Source: Ailanthus altissimus
Taxonomy: Eukaryota; Streptophyta; Magnoliopsida; Sapindales; Simaroubaceae
Length of the DNA: 64,000 bases
Assembly (NCBI GenBank): GCA_946807835.1
Contig: OX327693.1
Span: 575,501-639,500 of the forward strand
Reading direction: 5' to 3'
The translations under genes were made by a program, and so were the position numbers. This document shows positions 1-13,487 of this stretch, piece after piece (within the stretch, counting starts at the first letter, position 1; every line of letters starts with the position of its first letter). The notes under the pieces are model-generated. The model was not told the origin of the DNA, did not search any database, and was given only the letters and a program-made list of their open reading frames with translations.

Positions 1-59
1 ACAAAACCAAAATCTTAATTATCATGATAGATGGCTCCTGTGCCCTTTTTCTTTCAAGC

Positions 60-480
60 TACTTTATTCTCATATCTTAGTCGAGCATACGAAGGTGCCA
101 GTACTAATATCCGAGACAAATGCCTGGAAGAGTGAATTGATTCAACAATCCTTTATAGGGGAAGAACATGTAATTTTAGTCTTCCTCGGTCTGCATAGAA
201 TGCAATTATTCCGCGAAATCGGGTACTAGATCGCTAAAGCTTTCAAGAAAAAGCTAGTAGTTCTGATAAATATGAAATATGTGTTTGGTGGCAGCGTTTG
301 TTGAAGATTAATGTCCCAGAAAAAGTGAGAATGTTTGTGTGGCGGGATTCACATGACTAGATTCCAAAAAATGTTAACTTAAGATGACATCATGCTCCTA
401 TAGAGGATACATGCCGATATGTGGAATAGGAGCCGAAAATACCATCCTCGCATTATTGATGTGTAGATCTTTGAATTTGA
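60..480 (+). mobile_element. LINE remnant (3' part, zf-RVT-like segment)
   Basis: Conceptual translation with frame jumps gives phrases typical of the end of plant L1-type reverse transcriptase ORFs: a W-x-S-E-L-I-x-x-x-F stretch near 130-160, then LKINVPEKVRMFVWR near 300-345 and a cysteine-bearing tail near 410-470. In the family this is the zinc-binding RT-associated domain. Stops and shifts interrupt it, so it is a dead fragment. No poly(A) tail or target duplication was identified, and the 5' part lies outside the window. Confidence is moderate because only short motifs support it. Confidence 0.5.
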
Positions 481-2577
481 TCCGAGAGCCATGCGGTTCC
501 TGAAGGAGATCTTTTGCTCACACCAAACATCAGTTTGTGGACTTCTAGTCTCGTCTTTGCACTAATTATTCGATGACGACGTTGAGCTTCTGTGTGTTGT
601 GTTTAGAGGGTGTGGTTTGTTAGTAGTCAACACAATAAATTAAATAATAATAAAAAAATGAATCGTATTTAATATTAAAAATATATAATCAGTTAAAATA
701 TTTGACTAAATTATACTTAAATTAACTTATTTTATTTTTATTATACTTTTCATATTTGTGTCAATCTTAAAAATTTTTGCCGATTCTTATTATCCTCACT
801 TAAGTTGATGAGAAAATATTTTTGGACTCCCAACTTGTTATTGGATCGGGATACAATTATTTATGCACAAGCATTAATTTCTAGGTTCTCCGATAGTCAA
901 ATAACTTGATTTGTTAATGGAGATAATCCAAAAGATATATTTTACACTGAATAATATATTATCCTAAAAAAGAGGTCATATATCAGCAGTCAAAAAGATG
1001 AATCTTGGCAGCGAAAGTTTTTTTTTTTCGTTCTTGGAAAAATATAAGGTCCGCGAGCCCACCTTCCATTTCTAGGTGCTGGATCTAAAAGCAAAATTTA
1101 TAATAAATAGCACCTGCTGAATCTACAGCGAAAGGAAATTAGTTTTAAATGGACTGCAGAGCCTAACAATATAAGTTTCATTTCAATTTGTCCGAGGTAT
1201 CTATCATTTTATTGTATGGATAAATTTATTAGATGCGCATGCTCAAGTACTTACCGCAAGTTTGGGAAAGAGCGTGTATATCAATCGATGTGGTTATTAA
1301 AGAAATGTGATAATCAAGCCTTAACATCTGTATAATTACCTTTTGTATTTTACAATTAATGTGTTAATTTTATTTTTTTATTATCTTTTATTTTTTTATT
1401 TACGTTAATTTAGATTTTATATAAAAACTTATTATATAACAGTAAAAACATACAAAAATACATCAATAATATAGTTTTCAAAGTTTTTTTATATTTCTTT
1501 ATTATATCTACTGTCTTTTTTTTTCTTTATCTTTTTTAATAGTGGTCACCAATATTAGTAAATATATATGGAGCAAGCTACGTGTGGTGGATATTTTTTA
1601 TTGAAAAATAAATAAAATTATAGATTAGAGGAAAGTAATGAGTCTTACCCTTTAAAATACTAATAAAATCATAATAAAAAAGAAAGAAAAAAATCAAAAA
1701 GGCAAAGCAAAACACCTACATAACAATTTGAGTCTGAGTTCTTTAAAATATATATTATAGACTTGTTCTAGAAGTGGCTGGAAATTGTTGGGTTTTCCTT
1801 GTCACTTCGATTCCCAAAATGGATCAACACAAAGATGCCCTACTAATGACCAATCAATCGAACTCTTTTCCCTTTTAGCATATCTTGTCATTGTTCCTAC
1901 CACTGGGTAAAAGCAAGATTCATAAATTGTCAATACATAGGTTTGAAAACGACTCCATTCTTAATCCAAGCTCTAACAAAGTAATTTATTTAAAGCTATT
2001 TTAAATTTTTTTCCAAAAAGCAACTAGATGTTTCCCTTAGCGGTAAAACTTATTTACCCCTGACAAAAGTCAAAAAAAAATTTATTTCTCTAGGAGGTAG
2101 TTGAAGTTTTTGTTTGATAGTTTGGATCGTAGTTATTGTTTGATAATTTGGAAGATAATTATTATTATTTTGATGGTATTAGTTATTTGTAGTTATTGTA
2201 ATTGTTGGAGATTTGAATTTTATACTGTAGTACTTATACTTTGTATAAAAAAAAGTGATATTAAAAATATTTTATTAAATACTTGAAAGAGATTTTAACT
2301 TACCAAAAATCACATTTATGAGTTCCAACGAGCAATCTCAAATTGACCCTAAATAACAAGCTAATAAATTATAGGAACTTAAAGTTAATTAGGTCCATTG
2401 AGGAAGTTTATAATTATTAATTTGATATTATTACGATATTTGTGCAACTTGAAGATAAAACTATTAACTCAAAATATGAAATATGTGGCCTAAATGTCGG
2501 ACTTGTCATCTTTCAAACCCCAAGTTTGGTATTCTAATTAATAATTTTATATTTTTACTTATAAATTATTATTAAGA
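481..2577. other. AT-rich intergenic stretch, no gene seen
   Basis: Long A/T runs, no ORF with a recognisable motif and no clear repeat boundaries. The 61-codon open frame near 2101-2286 is low-complexity and hydrophobic by composition. I see no homology to assign. Confidence 0.5.
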
Positions 2578-4834
2578 TTGGTGTTTACATGGTATCTTTA
2601 ATATATATATTTGTGTATTTATATAAGTGTATATTTTTATTAAATCGCTAATATCTATTAAGATGGTACTATGTAATGTAACGTTACAGATATTGTACGA
2701 TCTGAAAGAGTTTAGATCAAATCTAAAGTTTAGATAATAGTTCATAGTTAGCCATGCTGAGAGATATAAATGTTAAATGTTATCAAAATTAAGTGTTAGC
2801 TGGTTATAATACTCAGCGAAGATTTAAGAGTTAGAGCATTGTCTGTAATGGAACATAGACCTGGGAATATACTAGTAACTTCATAATTGCAAGAGTTGTA
2901 ATCGGGTGCCAGAAAATATCAGTTGTGCAAGTATATTCTCAAATAATTGTCACTGATCTATTTTTGCCGATGCAAGTCTGTCGGTAGATACTTTTAATAT
3001 AGATCAGCATATGTCGTGCCTATAGAGTATAGATGATCGTTCTTAATCGACCGTGAGCTTGGAGTTCGTATTGACATATGGCATCCAGTTAGGATTAGAT
3101 ATAGGACAGACTCACGAGGGCCTTCGATAGACACCCTATGTAAGTCATCAACGGAGGGTCCTAAGTGCAACGGTGGGCTTGTAAGTGATCCACCATACTT
3201 TGTTCCATGCATGTCACAGACCTTTCATGGTGTGACCACTGGGTGTCACTGGGTATGGTTCGATGCTTATGAAGTCCAGTGTATACAGATATGAGATCCG
3301 TTAGCTCGCATAGGGAGTTTGATATACAGATACTTCGAGACTATATCTCAGAAAGTCTTATGGCCACAAGCATTAATTCTGGGAAAGAGTTTCTGTCCGG
3401 GAAAGAGTTTCTGTCGCATAGGGAGTTTGATATACAGATACTTCGAGACTATATCTCATAAAGTCTTATGGCCACAAGCATTAATTCTGGGAAAGAGTTT
3501 CTGTCAGGGTAGAACAATATGGCAAAGGAGTTTGCACATATTGTTTAGTAAAATACAAGTACGGAGATAAAACATGGATGAGCATATGGGAATTTAACGG
3601 TGATAATCTATATCTCCGCACATCTAGGATATTATGACAGAAGGACTATACATATGTGCTGTAACCTCAACTTCCATGGTTCAATGCGCTGATTTGTATA
3701 TCCATGACGTGTACGCGGGGCAATGTTCACGGAATTATAAAATAGTTTCAATTGACGAATCGGGTGTGGATTTAAGGAGTCCCGCGATATAGAGTGTACT
3801 CATTGTGCACTGGGACAGCGTGCCGGATTAAATTGTTTAATCCACCAGTATCCAGCATTACCACAGGAATGCGTGCATATCTGTATTTAAGTGTTAAATA
3901 TAACAATTAGTCAATAATTGTTATTTACTAATTGTATAATAACATGTGACATATTGTAGACTATCAGTTGAGTTTACCTAAGTGTGAGATTTGATAGGAC
4001 CCACTATGGGATAAACTTGGTAACTATTCATGAAGGTTAAAATAATCATTTCACATATTGATTATTTAATTATTAAATAATCAAAATATCTCAATATAAT
4101 ATATATTTATATATTATTATATTATTATATTATATAATATTATTTTATTTTGGGTGTCAAATAGTTGACACCCATTTATATTATTATTTATATTATGAAA
4201 TATATTATATTATTATTTTCATATATATATATATATATGAGAGTGTGTGAATTGGTGAGGTGAGTGTGTGTGCCGAGGGAATGAAAAGGAAATTGAAATT
4301 ATTTCAATTTCCTTAAGTGTGTTAACAATGAGAAGAAATGAAAATGGAGAAAAGATAAAGAAGAGAAAAGAAATGGCACTGAAGAAAGAAGAAGAAAAGA
4401 AAAAAAAAGGAAAAATAAAATTGTTTCATTTTTTTTATGATACCAAATGCAGCAATTGTGAATTGCTATAATTTTCATTTATCATTTTTTTTAGAGAAAA
4501 GGAAGAATACACACCACCGGCCATTTTGGGGTTAAGAGTTAATCCCGTGCTGGTATATAAGGTTGTTGTTCTAGCTCACCAAGCTCACCGAGTTGGTGAC
4601 TAGAACTGCTCACGAGTTGGTCTCCATGCGGACTCTGAGGATATACATGTATAACATTACATGTTAAGGTGAGTTCTCAATACTACTAATATATTAATGT
4701 GATTAATATATTTTATTTATTGTGTTTATTGCATTTTTATATGCTTCCGCTGCATTTAATATGTAAATTATACGTATTTTAGACAATATACACAATTGCA
4801 CATACATACACCCACATATATTGGATCATCAACA
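2578..4834 (+). mobile_element. 5' LTR of copia element A (long-LTR family)
   Basis: Aligns by eye along its whole length with 13488-15652, 30679-32463 and 36089-39688. Its 5' tip has lost the TGTTAGGGTCA seen in the other copies and begins TTGGTGTTTAC. It ends ATCAACA directly before a primer-binding site. Inside, a segment of about 108 bp is duplicated head to tail (units starting at 3308 and 3416). The 3' third has an AT-rich tract (4080-4240) followed by a purine-rich tract (4330-4415), probably the promoter/leader part of the LTR. Short ORFs here are not proteins. Confidence 0.85.
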
Positions 4835-4944
4835 AGAATGGTATCAGAGCTATTTAGGACATATTTAGGTGTTATTTTAGTGAATGGATGCAAAAGGCCC
4901 AATGTAAATAGCGTGTTTCAAGTGTTGAAATGGGTATGCTAAAG
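4835..4944 (+). mobile_element. Copia A primer-binding site and start of internal region
   Basis: Immediately after the LTR, ATGGTATCAGAGC (about 4838-4850) matches the 3' end complement of initiator methionine tRNA used by plant copia elements. The following about 90 bp matches 15663-15770, which follows the second LTR. The match stops at about 4944, where the inserted sequence begins. Confidence 0.8.
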
Positions 4945-7900
4945 GACAAGTACTGGGCGCTGCCGCGCCAGGGGGCTGGGGCCGCAGCGCCAGGGGTTCG
5001 ACCTTCCAGTGCTGTAGGACTGAAGGTATGCGCCACGACATTGAGAGTTCTTTCTCCCAGTGCTAGGGTGCCAATGTCACGCCACAGACCCAAAAGATAT
5101 GATACACAACATAACTTACACTTATTCAATAATATGCACTCATAATTAATATTGTATAAAATTTTAAACTTGAATTCTACATAGGAATCCTTAGTAAGTT
5201 GCTACTAGGTTCATCACAAAAATTAACCCATGACCATACTTGGTGAAACATAAACCAAATACAACTACACTTAATAAAATAATACATAAGTATTTATTCA
5301 ATACAGATAAATTAAATATCTTAAACTACGTGTCCACAAATAAAACACTTAGCAACCTAGCAACTTAGGGAACCCAAGGGATAACAGAAGCGTTGCCAAA
5401 TCTGTTAAGCACACATGTACCTTATTTACCTAAAATCACTATAAACTACAATGAGTATAAAAGTCAGTAAGCATAATAGTTTTTCATGTATTAAAATAAA
5501 AATACACATATATATATATATACACAATGCATGTGTATAATATGCCATGATAAATCAAAATAATAATCTTATCAAATCACATGTCAAGTAAGTGCTTACA
5601 CATTCTTTCAAAACATATAATAGGAATACCATCACCCAACTACTACTTAGTAGGACTTCCATATCATATATCACATAATGAGTCAAATGTCATCCGTCGA
5701 TGACATACCGCATGATAGGAATAGCACAAGTGAGATTTAAATTACACATATATAACGCTCATGCCCGAAGGTAAGAGCTATACCTTTACCCTAATCATTG
5801 GTGAGTCCTTTCACATGCACCAATACGCCACCACACGAATGTGATGGCTCACTCTTCCTTTAGGTACCAATAGGATCCTCCTTACATACAGAACACATAA
5901 TATATACCAATCCCGAAGAAAATGCCACACATAAAGGCTCTATAAATCACATAAAGTGCCTACTAAGTAAATAGTAAGTTCAAGCATCCTCAAAACATAA
6001 AACATTTCTCATGTAAATATTCCACTTCAAAAGCTTTCTTTGTTAAATATATTTCATTTTAAAATGCTTACTTTCATAAACACATGTATGTCATGTATAC
6101 CCATGCTCAATGTTAATGATCACATTCATAAACATATGTCTTTCACATTTCATATCAAAATATACTTTGGCATAACATAAACATATTTCTAAGCACATTT
6201 ACAAAATCATACGTAGACAATTACTATGTTTATTGTGATTTTAGTAAAAGTCTAGTATATTTACCTCTTAACACTTACAAGTACAAGACTTAATTCTCAT
6301 TATCCTATCAATGTAGATTAATTCTTTTATAAGCCTCACCATTCACACAAAATACTTTAAATAGCTTATAAAATTACACATATTGCACTTATCATATCGA
6401 ATTGGTTTAATTACTTGGTTTCACAAAACTTGTCATTCTGACCACTTATACTTAACAAAATTTTCTTATACATCAAATGATGTCCAATTATTCCAAAATT
6501 AGAATATATCATTCTTGACCCATATTATATAAATATTATATTATAATTCCTACGCAATCCATTTCATAAACACCATCAAATCTAAACTATTATCCTGACA
6601 AGATCAAGATATTTACTGAATAGTATTCATTCTCTCAATTTTATAAAATCATATACTAACTCAAAAATTATAAAACTACAATAGAATTACTCTTGACATA
6701 TATATCAATCCATGATAAATATTTTACTTCAAAATCCCTGCCAAAAGTGTTTTAGAAATCTTTTATTCCACAGCTTTAAAAATTTGTTAATCAAACAGTA
6801 CAGTGAGCTGATACACTTTAAAAAATCATAAAGTTTTTATCACATTGATCTAAATGCTTAATTTTGAATATATCATATTAGACATATAAAGTTATCATAT
6901 TTTATAAATTTGTAATTTTTGAAGATCATTTAGTAGACCAAAAATTATTTGTAACTTTAGCATACTGTCAATACAGGAAATTTTTAGAATTTTAGGGTCA
7001 TTTTTATAAATTCGCTAAAAATTAAATTTCTAGGATTTTCAATCAATTCAAAGTATTAAATGATTCTAGACATGTTTAGTTTCATATTATCAAAAATAAA
7101 AATTAAAATCGAAGTACAAAAATTTATAAAATTCTCGGATCAAGAAACTATCAAGTAGAAATTCTGCAAATTCATCATGATTTATTAAGTTCTCTACATA
7201 ATCATCATCAATTCTCAATATACCTTACAAAATCCACCTCAAATCCTCAATTATTCATATTTCCAGAAATCAAAACTTAAGAAAATTAACTTAATTAACA
7301 CCAACAAATTAAAAATAAGTTATAATATACCTCTTAAAGTTTAAGACTCCAATTTCTTTTTCTTTTTCTTTTTCTTTTTCTTTTCCTTCTTCTCCTTCTT
7401 CTTCTTCTTCTTCTTCTTCTCTCCCCTCTATTTGTCTCTTTTCTCTCTCTAAAAGGGGTGGATCGATAAAAAATTAGTGAATTAGGATTTAAAATGTGTA
7501 TTTTTATACTAAGAAGCTAATTTTTTATATTTACAAATTAGCCCCCAAAACTTTCAAAGTATTATAATTTAGTCCCAAAAAAATCTAAAGTCTTGCAAAT
7601 AAATCTAATACTAATAGTAGGTCCTTAATCTATACAAATAGTACTCATAACAATACATAAATCAAGAATCACCCACATACAAATAAAATATGAATATTAT
7701 ATATATATATATAAATACTTATTTTTACCGATAATGGATAAGTGGTTACTATAGCCGTTCTGGAATTCGCGCCTTAGCAGTGAAGCACGAGTGCTGCAGT
7801 GCTGGAGGTTTAACCTCCTAGCACTATAGCGATGCAACCTAGCGCTGCGATGGTGTACTATTCACTTAAACAGTAGCACATTAACAATAACTTTCTATTG
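4945..7900 (-). mobile_element. Reverse-oriented LTR-like insert inside copia A
   Basis: Copia A leader sequence stops at about 4944 and recognisable leader resumes near 7930. Between them there is no protein motif. The insert has GC-rich self-similar islands near both ends (4945-5090 and 7745-7860), a pyrimidine-rich tract on the plus strand at 7351-7425 (runs of TTTTTC, then TTC), and otherwise AT-rich sequence. Read on the minus strand this resembles a plant gypsy-type LTR with a polypurine leader. No TG...CA ends or target duplication could be fixed, so the class is an inference and the limits are approximate. Confidence 0.4.
7351..7425. repeat. Microsatellite: TTTTTC then TTC repeats
   Basis: A run of TTTTTC-type hexamers at 7351-7385 passes through CCTTCTCC into a TTC trinucleotide run of about eight units, then a CT-rich tail. 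It lies inside the reverse-oriented LTR-like insert. Confidence 0.85.
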
Positions 7901-7961
7901 TTCATAGCTACAATATTTTTTAACAGTGTTTCAAAATTAATTTTGCATGTGTAGGTTTATG

Positions 7962-8048
7962 AATGTAGTGATAAAAGTTATCGGTCTACATTATAAATCG
8001 GGGTTCAGGAAATGCAGTGATAAGAGTTATCGGTCTGCATTATAAACC
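7962..8048 (+). repeat. Duplicated hairpin in copia A leader (49-bp period)
   Basis: Two copies start at 7962 and 8011. Each folds as AATGYAG-T-GATAA-RAG-TTATC-GGT-CTRCATT: an outer 7-bp stem, small bulges, an inner 5-bp stem and a 3-nt loop. The T-A pair of the outer stem in copy 1 (7966/7988) is a C-G pair in copy 2 (8015/8037), so base pairing is kept while sequence changes. It lies between primer-binding site and gag, where retroelement RNAs carry packaging or translation signals; a role is an inference. Confidence 0.75.
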
Positions 8049-8280
8049 AGGATTAATTTTTTTGTGTTGGTAACCACAATTGAAGCCTTACTGATGAGGG
8101 TTAGTTGTGCTTACATAGAAAATTTAATCAATTGAGAATCACCCTCTTCATGAGATGGAGACCTAGGATAAATACAAAAATCTCTCTTAATCAAATTAAA
8201 GAATATTACATTATGAGATAATATTTTATTCTGATCCGTCTTGTCAATACAGTGTTAGACAAGTCACATCGACCTTTTTC

Positions 8281-8577
8281 CAATATTGATACAGTATGAG
8301 GGACTTGGTCGGATGGGCATGGACTATGCTGGTTAAACATAAGATGAAACAAACATATACAAAAGTATTACCCAATATTACTACAACATGAGGGTAGTAT
8401 CGGTAGCATATATTTGATCATTGACAAATTAATCTGAAATACACTTATCCAATATTGCTACAGCATGAGGATAACGTGTATCCAGGATCAAGTGGCAAGA
8501 ATTACATGAGATGTAATTGAGAAATGTTGTATACATGTTGGGTTTACAAAGGCCATTATTATTATAGCGTGAGGCCC
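8281..8577 (+). repeat. Four imperfect copies of a 23-bp leader motif
   Basis: The motif CAATATTGNTACAGCATGAG, with variation, recurs at 8281, 8373, 8450 and (weaker) 8553, spaced 92, 77 and 103 bp apart. It lies between the hairpin pair and the first gag-like codons of copia A. Function unknown. Confidence 0.65.
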
Positions 8578-11237
8578 GAGTAAATTTCAATGAGATCTAC
8601 TTCCCGCTGTATAGTTTAAAAGAGTTTAAACTATCATCTTTCCATTCGAGAGATTACCGAAATTATGTAAACTAGTGGAAGAGTGTTTTAAACCGAAAAT
8701 GTATAATTAGTATACCTATAATTTAAAATATTTTATTAGCGATTTAATGACCACTCCGTTTACATCTCTTGTCTATTTTGGTCTGTCAAGAATAATGGCC
8801 ACTACGAACTAGTTGGTGTGCATAGTTGATGCAGTCCAACTTAAGGGTACTAGAAATTACTATGACTGACAGATGAATCTCATAAATATTCTCGATTCAA
8901 AAAAATTTGGATTTATTATTAATCAGAGTTTGCCGTAAGGCATTTTTGATAACACCTCTAGGGGATTTGAATAAGGGGGTGTAACCCTCTTTGTTCAGGG
9001 TGCTTCTACCTTTACTCCAAATATATCTTGTGAGACCAGATGTGTGAGGAGAAAATGATGAGGCAGATACTCAAAATAAATCCTCAGAGGCTATATTCAT
9101 CCAAAGATCAATAAGAGAATATGTAGATAGAAAGTGTTGCCACTACAGTAAGACTGAGTATTAGAAATCCCTCTAACATAAAAGCCTTATAATTGTCAGA
9201 AAGACTCCTACAAGTTTGTGTTTGACCAACATAGATATTTCTATAACATATGATGCCAACTCAAGCTGGGTATGAGATACCGTATGTCCCTCTCGTATCT
9301 GCAATATATTTCAGGCATTAAGAGAGACAATATTGCAATAACTTGAAGAAGTAAAGTTAAAAGTAGAAAATGGTGATTTCTTGCAGGTTCAAGTTATTGG
9401 ACACCTTGACTTACTTATCATATGCAATACAATAATTGTATTGCATAATTGATATAATATTCAAAACATTATTTGACATATTATATCCCTTCCTGTACTT
9501 GACAGTGAAGGATGTCACATGAATATTAGGAATAATTCTTTATGTTCATGTGATGTGATGATGTTTTATTAGCTGAATGTTAGTTAGTAAATGGATATAA
9601 TATACAAGTAAAAATATATGTAGATTAGAATCCTTAATGATACAGAACTGTGGTATATAAGCTTTGGTAATTTAGGCATGAAACGGTTATCCATTTGGTT
9701 AAGGATGGTTGAATTCGTAATCTGACCATAAAGACTTAACCAGTTTATGAATAATGTATTCATGAAGATAACCAAACATACCAGAATGTACATCACATCC
9801 CTTCAATCAGATCGAGGTAGTGCGTATATTAACAGAGCAAGTTTTCTATTTATTTAAAGGAAAAATGAGATTCTCACTCACTATAATACTTCGGGTACTC
9901 CACAACATAATGATGTTTCAGTAAGGAAGAACCAAATTTTATTAGATATGGTCTGATTGATAATGAGTGTTACCAATCTATATTTATGAGAATATGCTCC
10001 AAATTTAGCTACTTATTAAGCAAAGTTCCATCAGAAGCTGTTCCTTAATTCTGTATAAGATACAGAGAGGAAGGAATCTAAATCTTAAATAAGTTAAGAC
10101 TTGGAGTTATCCTACTTACGTAAGAGTTACACAGCATGGTATCTTATTTTGTAAGAGTTACTCAGTAGGATAAACAACACCCAATAGGTACTAGTATAGG
10201 TTCATTGAGTATCCTGTGAATTCAATAGGATACTAGTTCCATAATTCAGAGAAGCGAAGTGTGTTCATTTCTCAGTATACCACTATTCCAAAGAAAGAGT
10301 TTCTCATAGATCGTGGGAATCATGAAAATTTTGAACTTGGTGAAGTCAATCTAGAAATTAATGAACTAAGGATGGGAATTCAGGCTCAATTAAGTAATGA
10401 CCTTTTAGCACACTTTTCTATGGGTCGAAAAAGATGTCTAGATCACCTATTAGGTATGTTTGATGCTTAAAGGTGAACTTAGAGTTTTCTTGGTAGAAGA
10501 AAATTATCCTTTAACCTATAGGGAGATGATGTTAGACATCAGTTGAGGAAATGGTAAGAAGCCATAAAAACAAACAAGAATCAAGTCTCTGACTTGGTTA
10601 AGCTACCCGTAAAAATTGTTCTCATTGGTTGTAAAGGGTTTACAAGAGGTAGTGGGAGCTAGATAGAAGGTAGAGACCTTCTAGGCTTTATATTGATTTT
10701 AGAAAGGTAATCCTCACTGATCTGGGATCATTTAAGAGAAAACCATTGGACCGATATTGATGCTAAAGTCGATTAGTATTTTATTGGCTCTTACAATATA
10801 ATATGACTTTGAGGTTTGACAAATGGATGTAAAGACGACATTTTTGAAGGGATATCTCGAGTAAGAGATATTCATGAAACGACCTAAAGGTTTTACGTCT
10901 AGCTAGACTTCTGGACTAGTGTGCAGGCTGAAAAAGTCCATTTATGGGCTTAAATAAGGCTCCCGAAGCTGGAATCATTGTTTTGATGAGATAATCATAT
11001 TGTCTGGTTTCATAAAAAAATGATGAAGAAGCTTGTGTGCATGAAAGGTTAGTGGGAGCATAATAGTCTTTTTGAAGCTTTTTTTTTTGTAACGTACTAG
11101 TCATTAGGAATGATGTCGGTATGTTATAATCCATCAGAAGTAATTCATAAGAATTTCTCCATGAAGGATTTGGGAGAGACTTTATTTATACTAGGTATAA
11201 AGCTTTATAGAGACAGAGCTAGAAAGCTGATAGGACT

Positions 11238-12669
11238 TGACACGTCTAGAATATAGGTGTTTATTTCCAAGTGCAGGATTGTCGAAGTAATAAATAACTC
11301 GGTGAGAACGAGGTCGATCCACAAGGAAGTAGAATTAAAATTACAAACTATAAATACTTTAAAGACAATTAATACAGTATAAGATAATTACAAATATTAA
11401 TTCAATTAACCAATTCAAATAAAAGCTAAGGTTAGGGGGATCTACTCTTGATATAAGAAGTAGCAATATATTTAACTTTTTTTATAACTCAATTGGAATC
11501 CTCACACAAAGGAGGTTCCAACCAGAAAATATAACTATTAAAGTTTATGATCATTTATATATTAATTAGTAGTTATTTCTTTTAATTATTATACATAAAA
11601 TCTCATAAATGGGTTTAAATATTTATTATGTCAATATTTATATTTGTCTACAATAAATCAAGACTCCCACTTTACAAGAAATGATATATACGCCAAATCT
11701 TGTAAATGGTTTCAAGAATTTATTGTGCAAAGTATAAAGTTTGTCAATAATAAATCAAGATACACCACTTAGAAGAAAGGGTATTAATATTACAAACAAA
11801 ATAAATACATCATATATAAATTTGTATAACTTAAGAATAAAACATTAAATACATAAATAAGAGTTAAGTATTACATTGCCAAGAGTTTCACCCTTTCACC
11901 TTAGCATAAAGAAAATGACTTAGACATAATAAAACTAAAGAAAAAGAAAAGAAATGGAAGAAGAGATAACATGACTTTATAATAGTAAACAAGGGAAATA
12001 ATATTACAAAGAGATATACAAAAGACAAGTATTTTGAGCTAAAAACTAGCTATCTAATTACATATTTTAGGCATAAATATGCTACCTATTTATGAAAAAA
12101 TATGGATAAATCGAGATAAATGAAGAGGGAATCACATGGATGATAAAAATCAAGAATGGTGGCAAATAATTCACATTGATTATCATTAATGCACCCATTT
12201 GCTTATCCAAATTAGAATTAATGTGGTCCGAATTAGATGTCACTCAAAACATAAAAAGTTATAGTTAAGTCTCTTATGTTTTCAAATTGAGTTGTCTCAC
12301 ATATATTAGATACGTATTTCTATAGTTATGAGCCAAATATTGATGATTATTCGAATTGAGCCTGTATTGCAGATCAATTCTATTTTAGGCCATTTTCACC
12401 CTATAAACGCTCGAATTTCTAATGCCTTTTGAAATACAATATGATATCCCATTGAGTCAGATCTTTACAGGATCAAGAATCACTTTAATTGAATGCCTAG
12501 GTAGAAAGTTATGCCTATTTTATCGAACCTATCACAAAACAGTTAAAAACTAATTAAGTACAATATTGTAAACATACTTAAGTTGGGGGGGAAGGGGGGT
12601 TAAAGACATTAGTAATACAAAAAAATGATATAAAACTCTTATTAAATGTGTAATTTCAAGTGTTTAATA
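11238..12669 (+). mobile_element. Solo LTR, family B, in copia A reverse transcriptase
   Basis: Starts TGACACGTC and ends AAGTGTTTAATA, flanked by GGACT at 11233-11237 and 12670-12674, a 5-bp target duplication. Removing it restores the copia reading ARKLIGLSQ across the site, which confirms the boundaries. The start (about 60 bp ending in GGTCGATCCACAAGG) resembles the start of 36609-38055 and the reverse complement of the 25.8 kb end of a third copy. No coding motif is inside, and the length of 1432 bp matches the 1447 bp of the 36.6 kb copy, so a solo LTR or short non-autonomous element is the best reading. Confidence 0.8.
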
Positions 12670-13487
12670 GGACTTTCCCAAATTATTTCACATCAATAGC
12701 ATCTTAAAAGGTATGATTTTGTTAACCATGAGATTATTAACATATCTTTTCGACTTGGTGTTTATATTTAGAGGAGAGTGTCCCTTCAAATGAATGATGA
12801 AAAAGTTAGAGTGTCTGACGTATTAGATACATCAGCTTTTGAGAGCTTGATGTATGCTATGATGTATTTAAGACTTGATATCAGTTTGGCTGTAAGAGTT
12901 ACGAGTGGGTTTCAGTTTGATTCAAAAGACTATCATTTAATGGCAGTCAAATATATCCTGTGGTACCTTAAGGGTACAAAAGATAAATTTCTCAAATATG
13001 GAAAAAGTGGCTTACAAGTGAGAAGATGCACGGAGTTAGAATTTTAGTTTGACCTAGATGATAGAAAATCTACATCGAAGAAGGTGCTCATTCTCATTAG
13101 TAGTAAGTGAGTTGAAATTGCACCAAACTGGGATTCACTGCTAATTTATCAAAGGCACAGCGAAAAAAATAGTAGGATTTGTAGGTTTATCGCTCGGCTT
13201 GAAAAAGTTCAAACACAAATGGATCTTATCCCATAGTTTTGCAACAAAATTAGGTCGTTGAATAGGCTAAGGTGCCAAGATGACACCAGTACTCTAATTA
13301 TATAGAGAGGAGTCTCGTATAACTAGAGAGATCTTAACTTAGGGAGATGTAATTATTTGTAGAAGTATTCTATAAATAATTTAGCAAACCCACTTTCTAA
13401 GACCATGACTCTAAAAGTGTTTATGAAACATGTGAAATTGATGTGTATAAGACACCATCAGGAATGGCACTAGAGCAAGTGGGAGAT

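Larger units (their letters stand above)
7930..13487 (+). mobile_element. Copia A internal region (degenerate gag-pol)
   Basis: Heavily decayed polyprotein of a Ty1/copia element. Recognisable pieces in order: gag near 8836-8990 (LKGTRNYYD then QMNLINILDSKKFG, with a stop where Trp is usual); integrase near 9790-9950 (SDRGS, then GTPQHNDVS, RKNQILLDMV); integrase-RT linker near 10261-10470; reverse transcriptase near 10810-11237 (QMDVKTTFLKGYLE, KKSIYGLK, FDEIIILSGF, KDLGE, ILGIKLYRDRA); RNase H near 12770-13440 (LMYAMMYLRLDI, YILWYLKGT, DLDDRKST, NLANPLSK). A purine tract (about 13475-13487, AAGTGGGAGAT) precedes the 3' LTR. Stops and shifts are frequent, so it cannot make protein. A solo LTR interrupts RT at 11238-12669. 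Confidence 0.85.

Noticed and set aside
4872..5145. Opposed ORFs of 85 and 71 codons near the GC-rich island
   Set aside because: They span the boundary between copia leader and insert, so they cannot be an evolved gene.
8088..8125. CTGATGAG followed later by GAAA in the copia A leader, like a hammerhead ribozyme core
   Set aside because: The sequence between the two core parts does not form a stem II, and flanking stems I and III are not seen.
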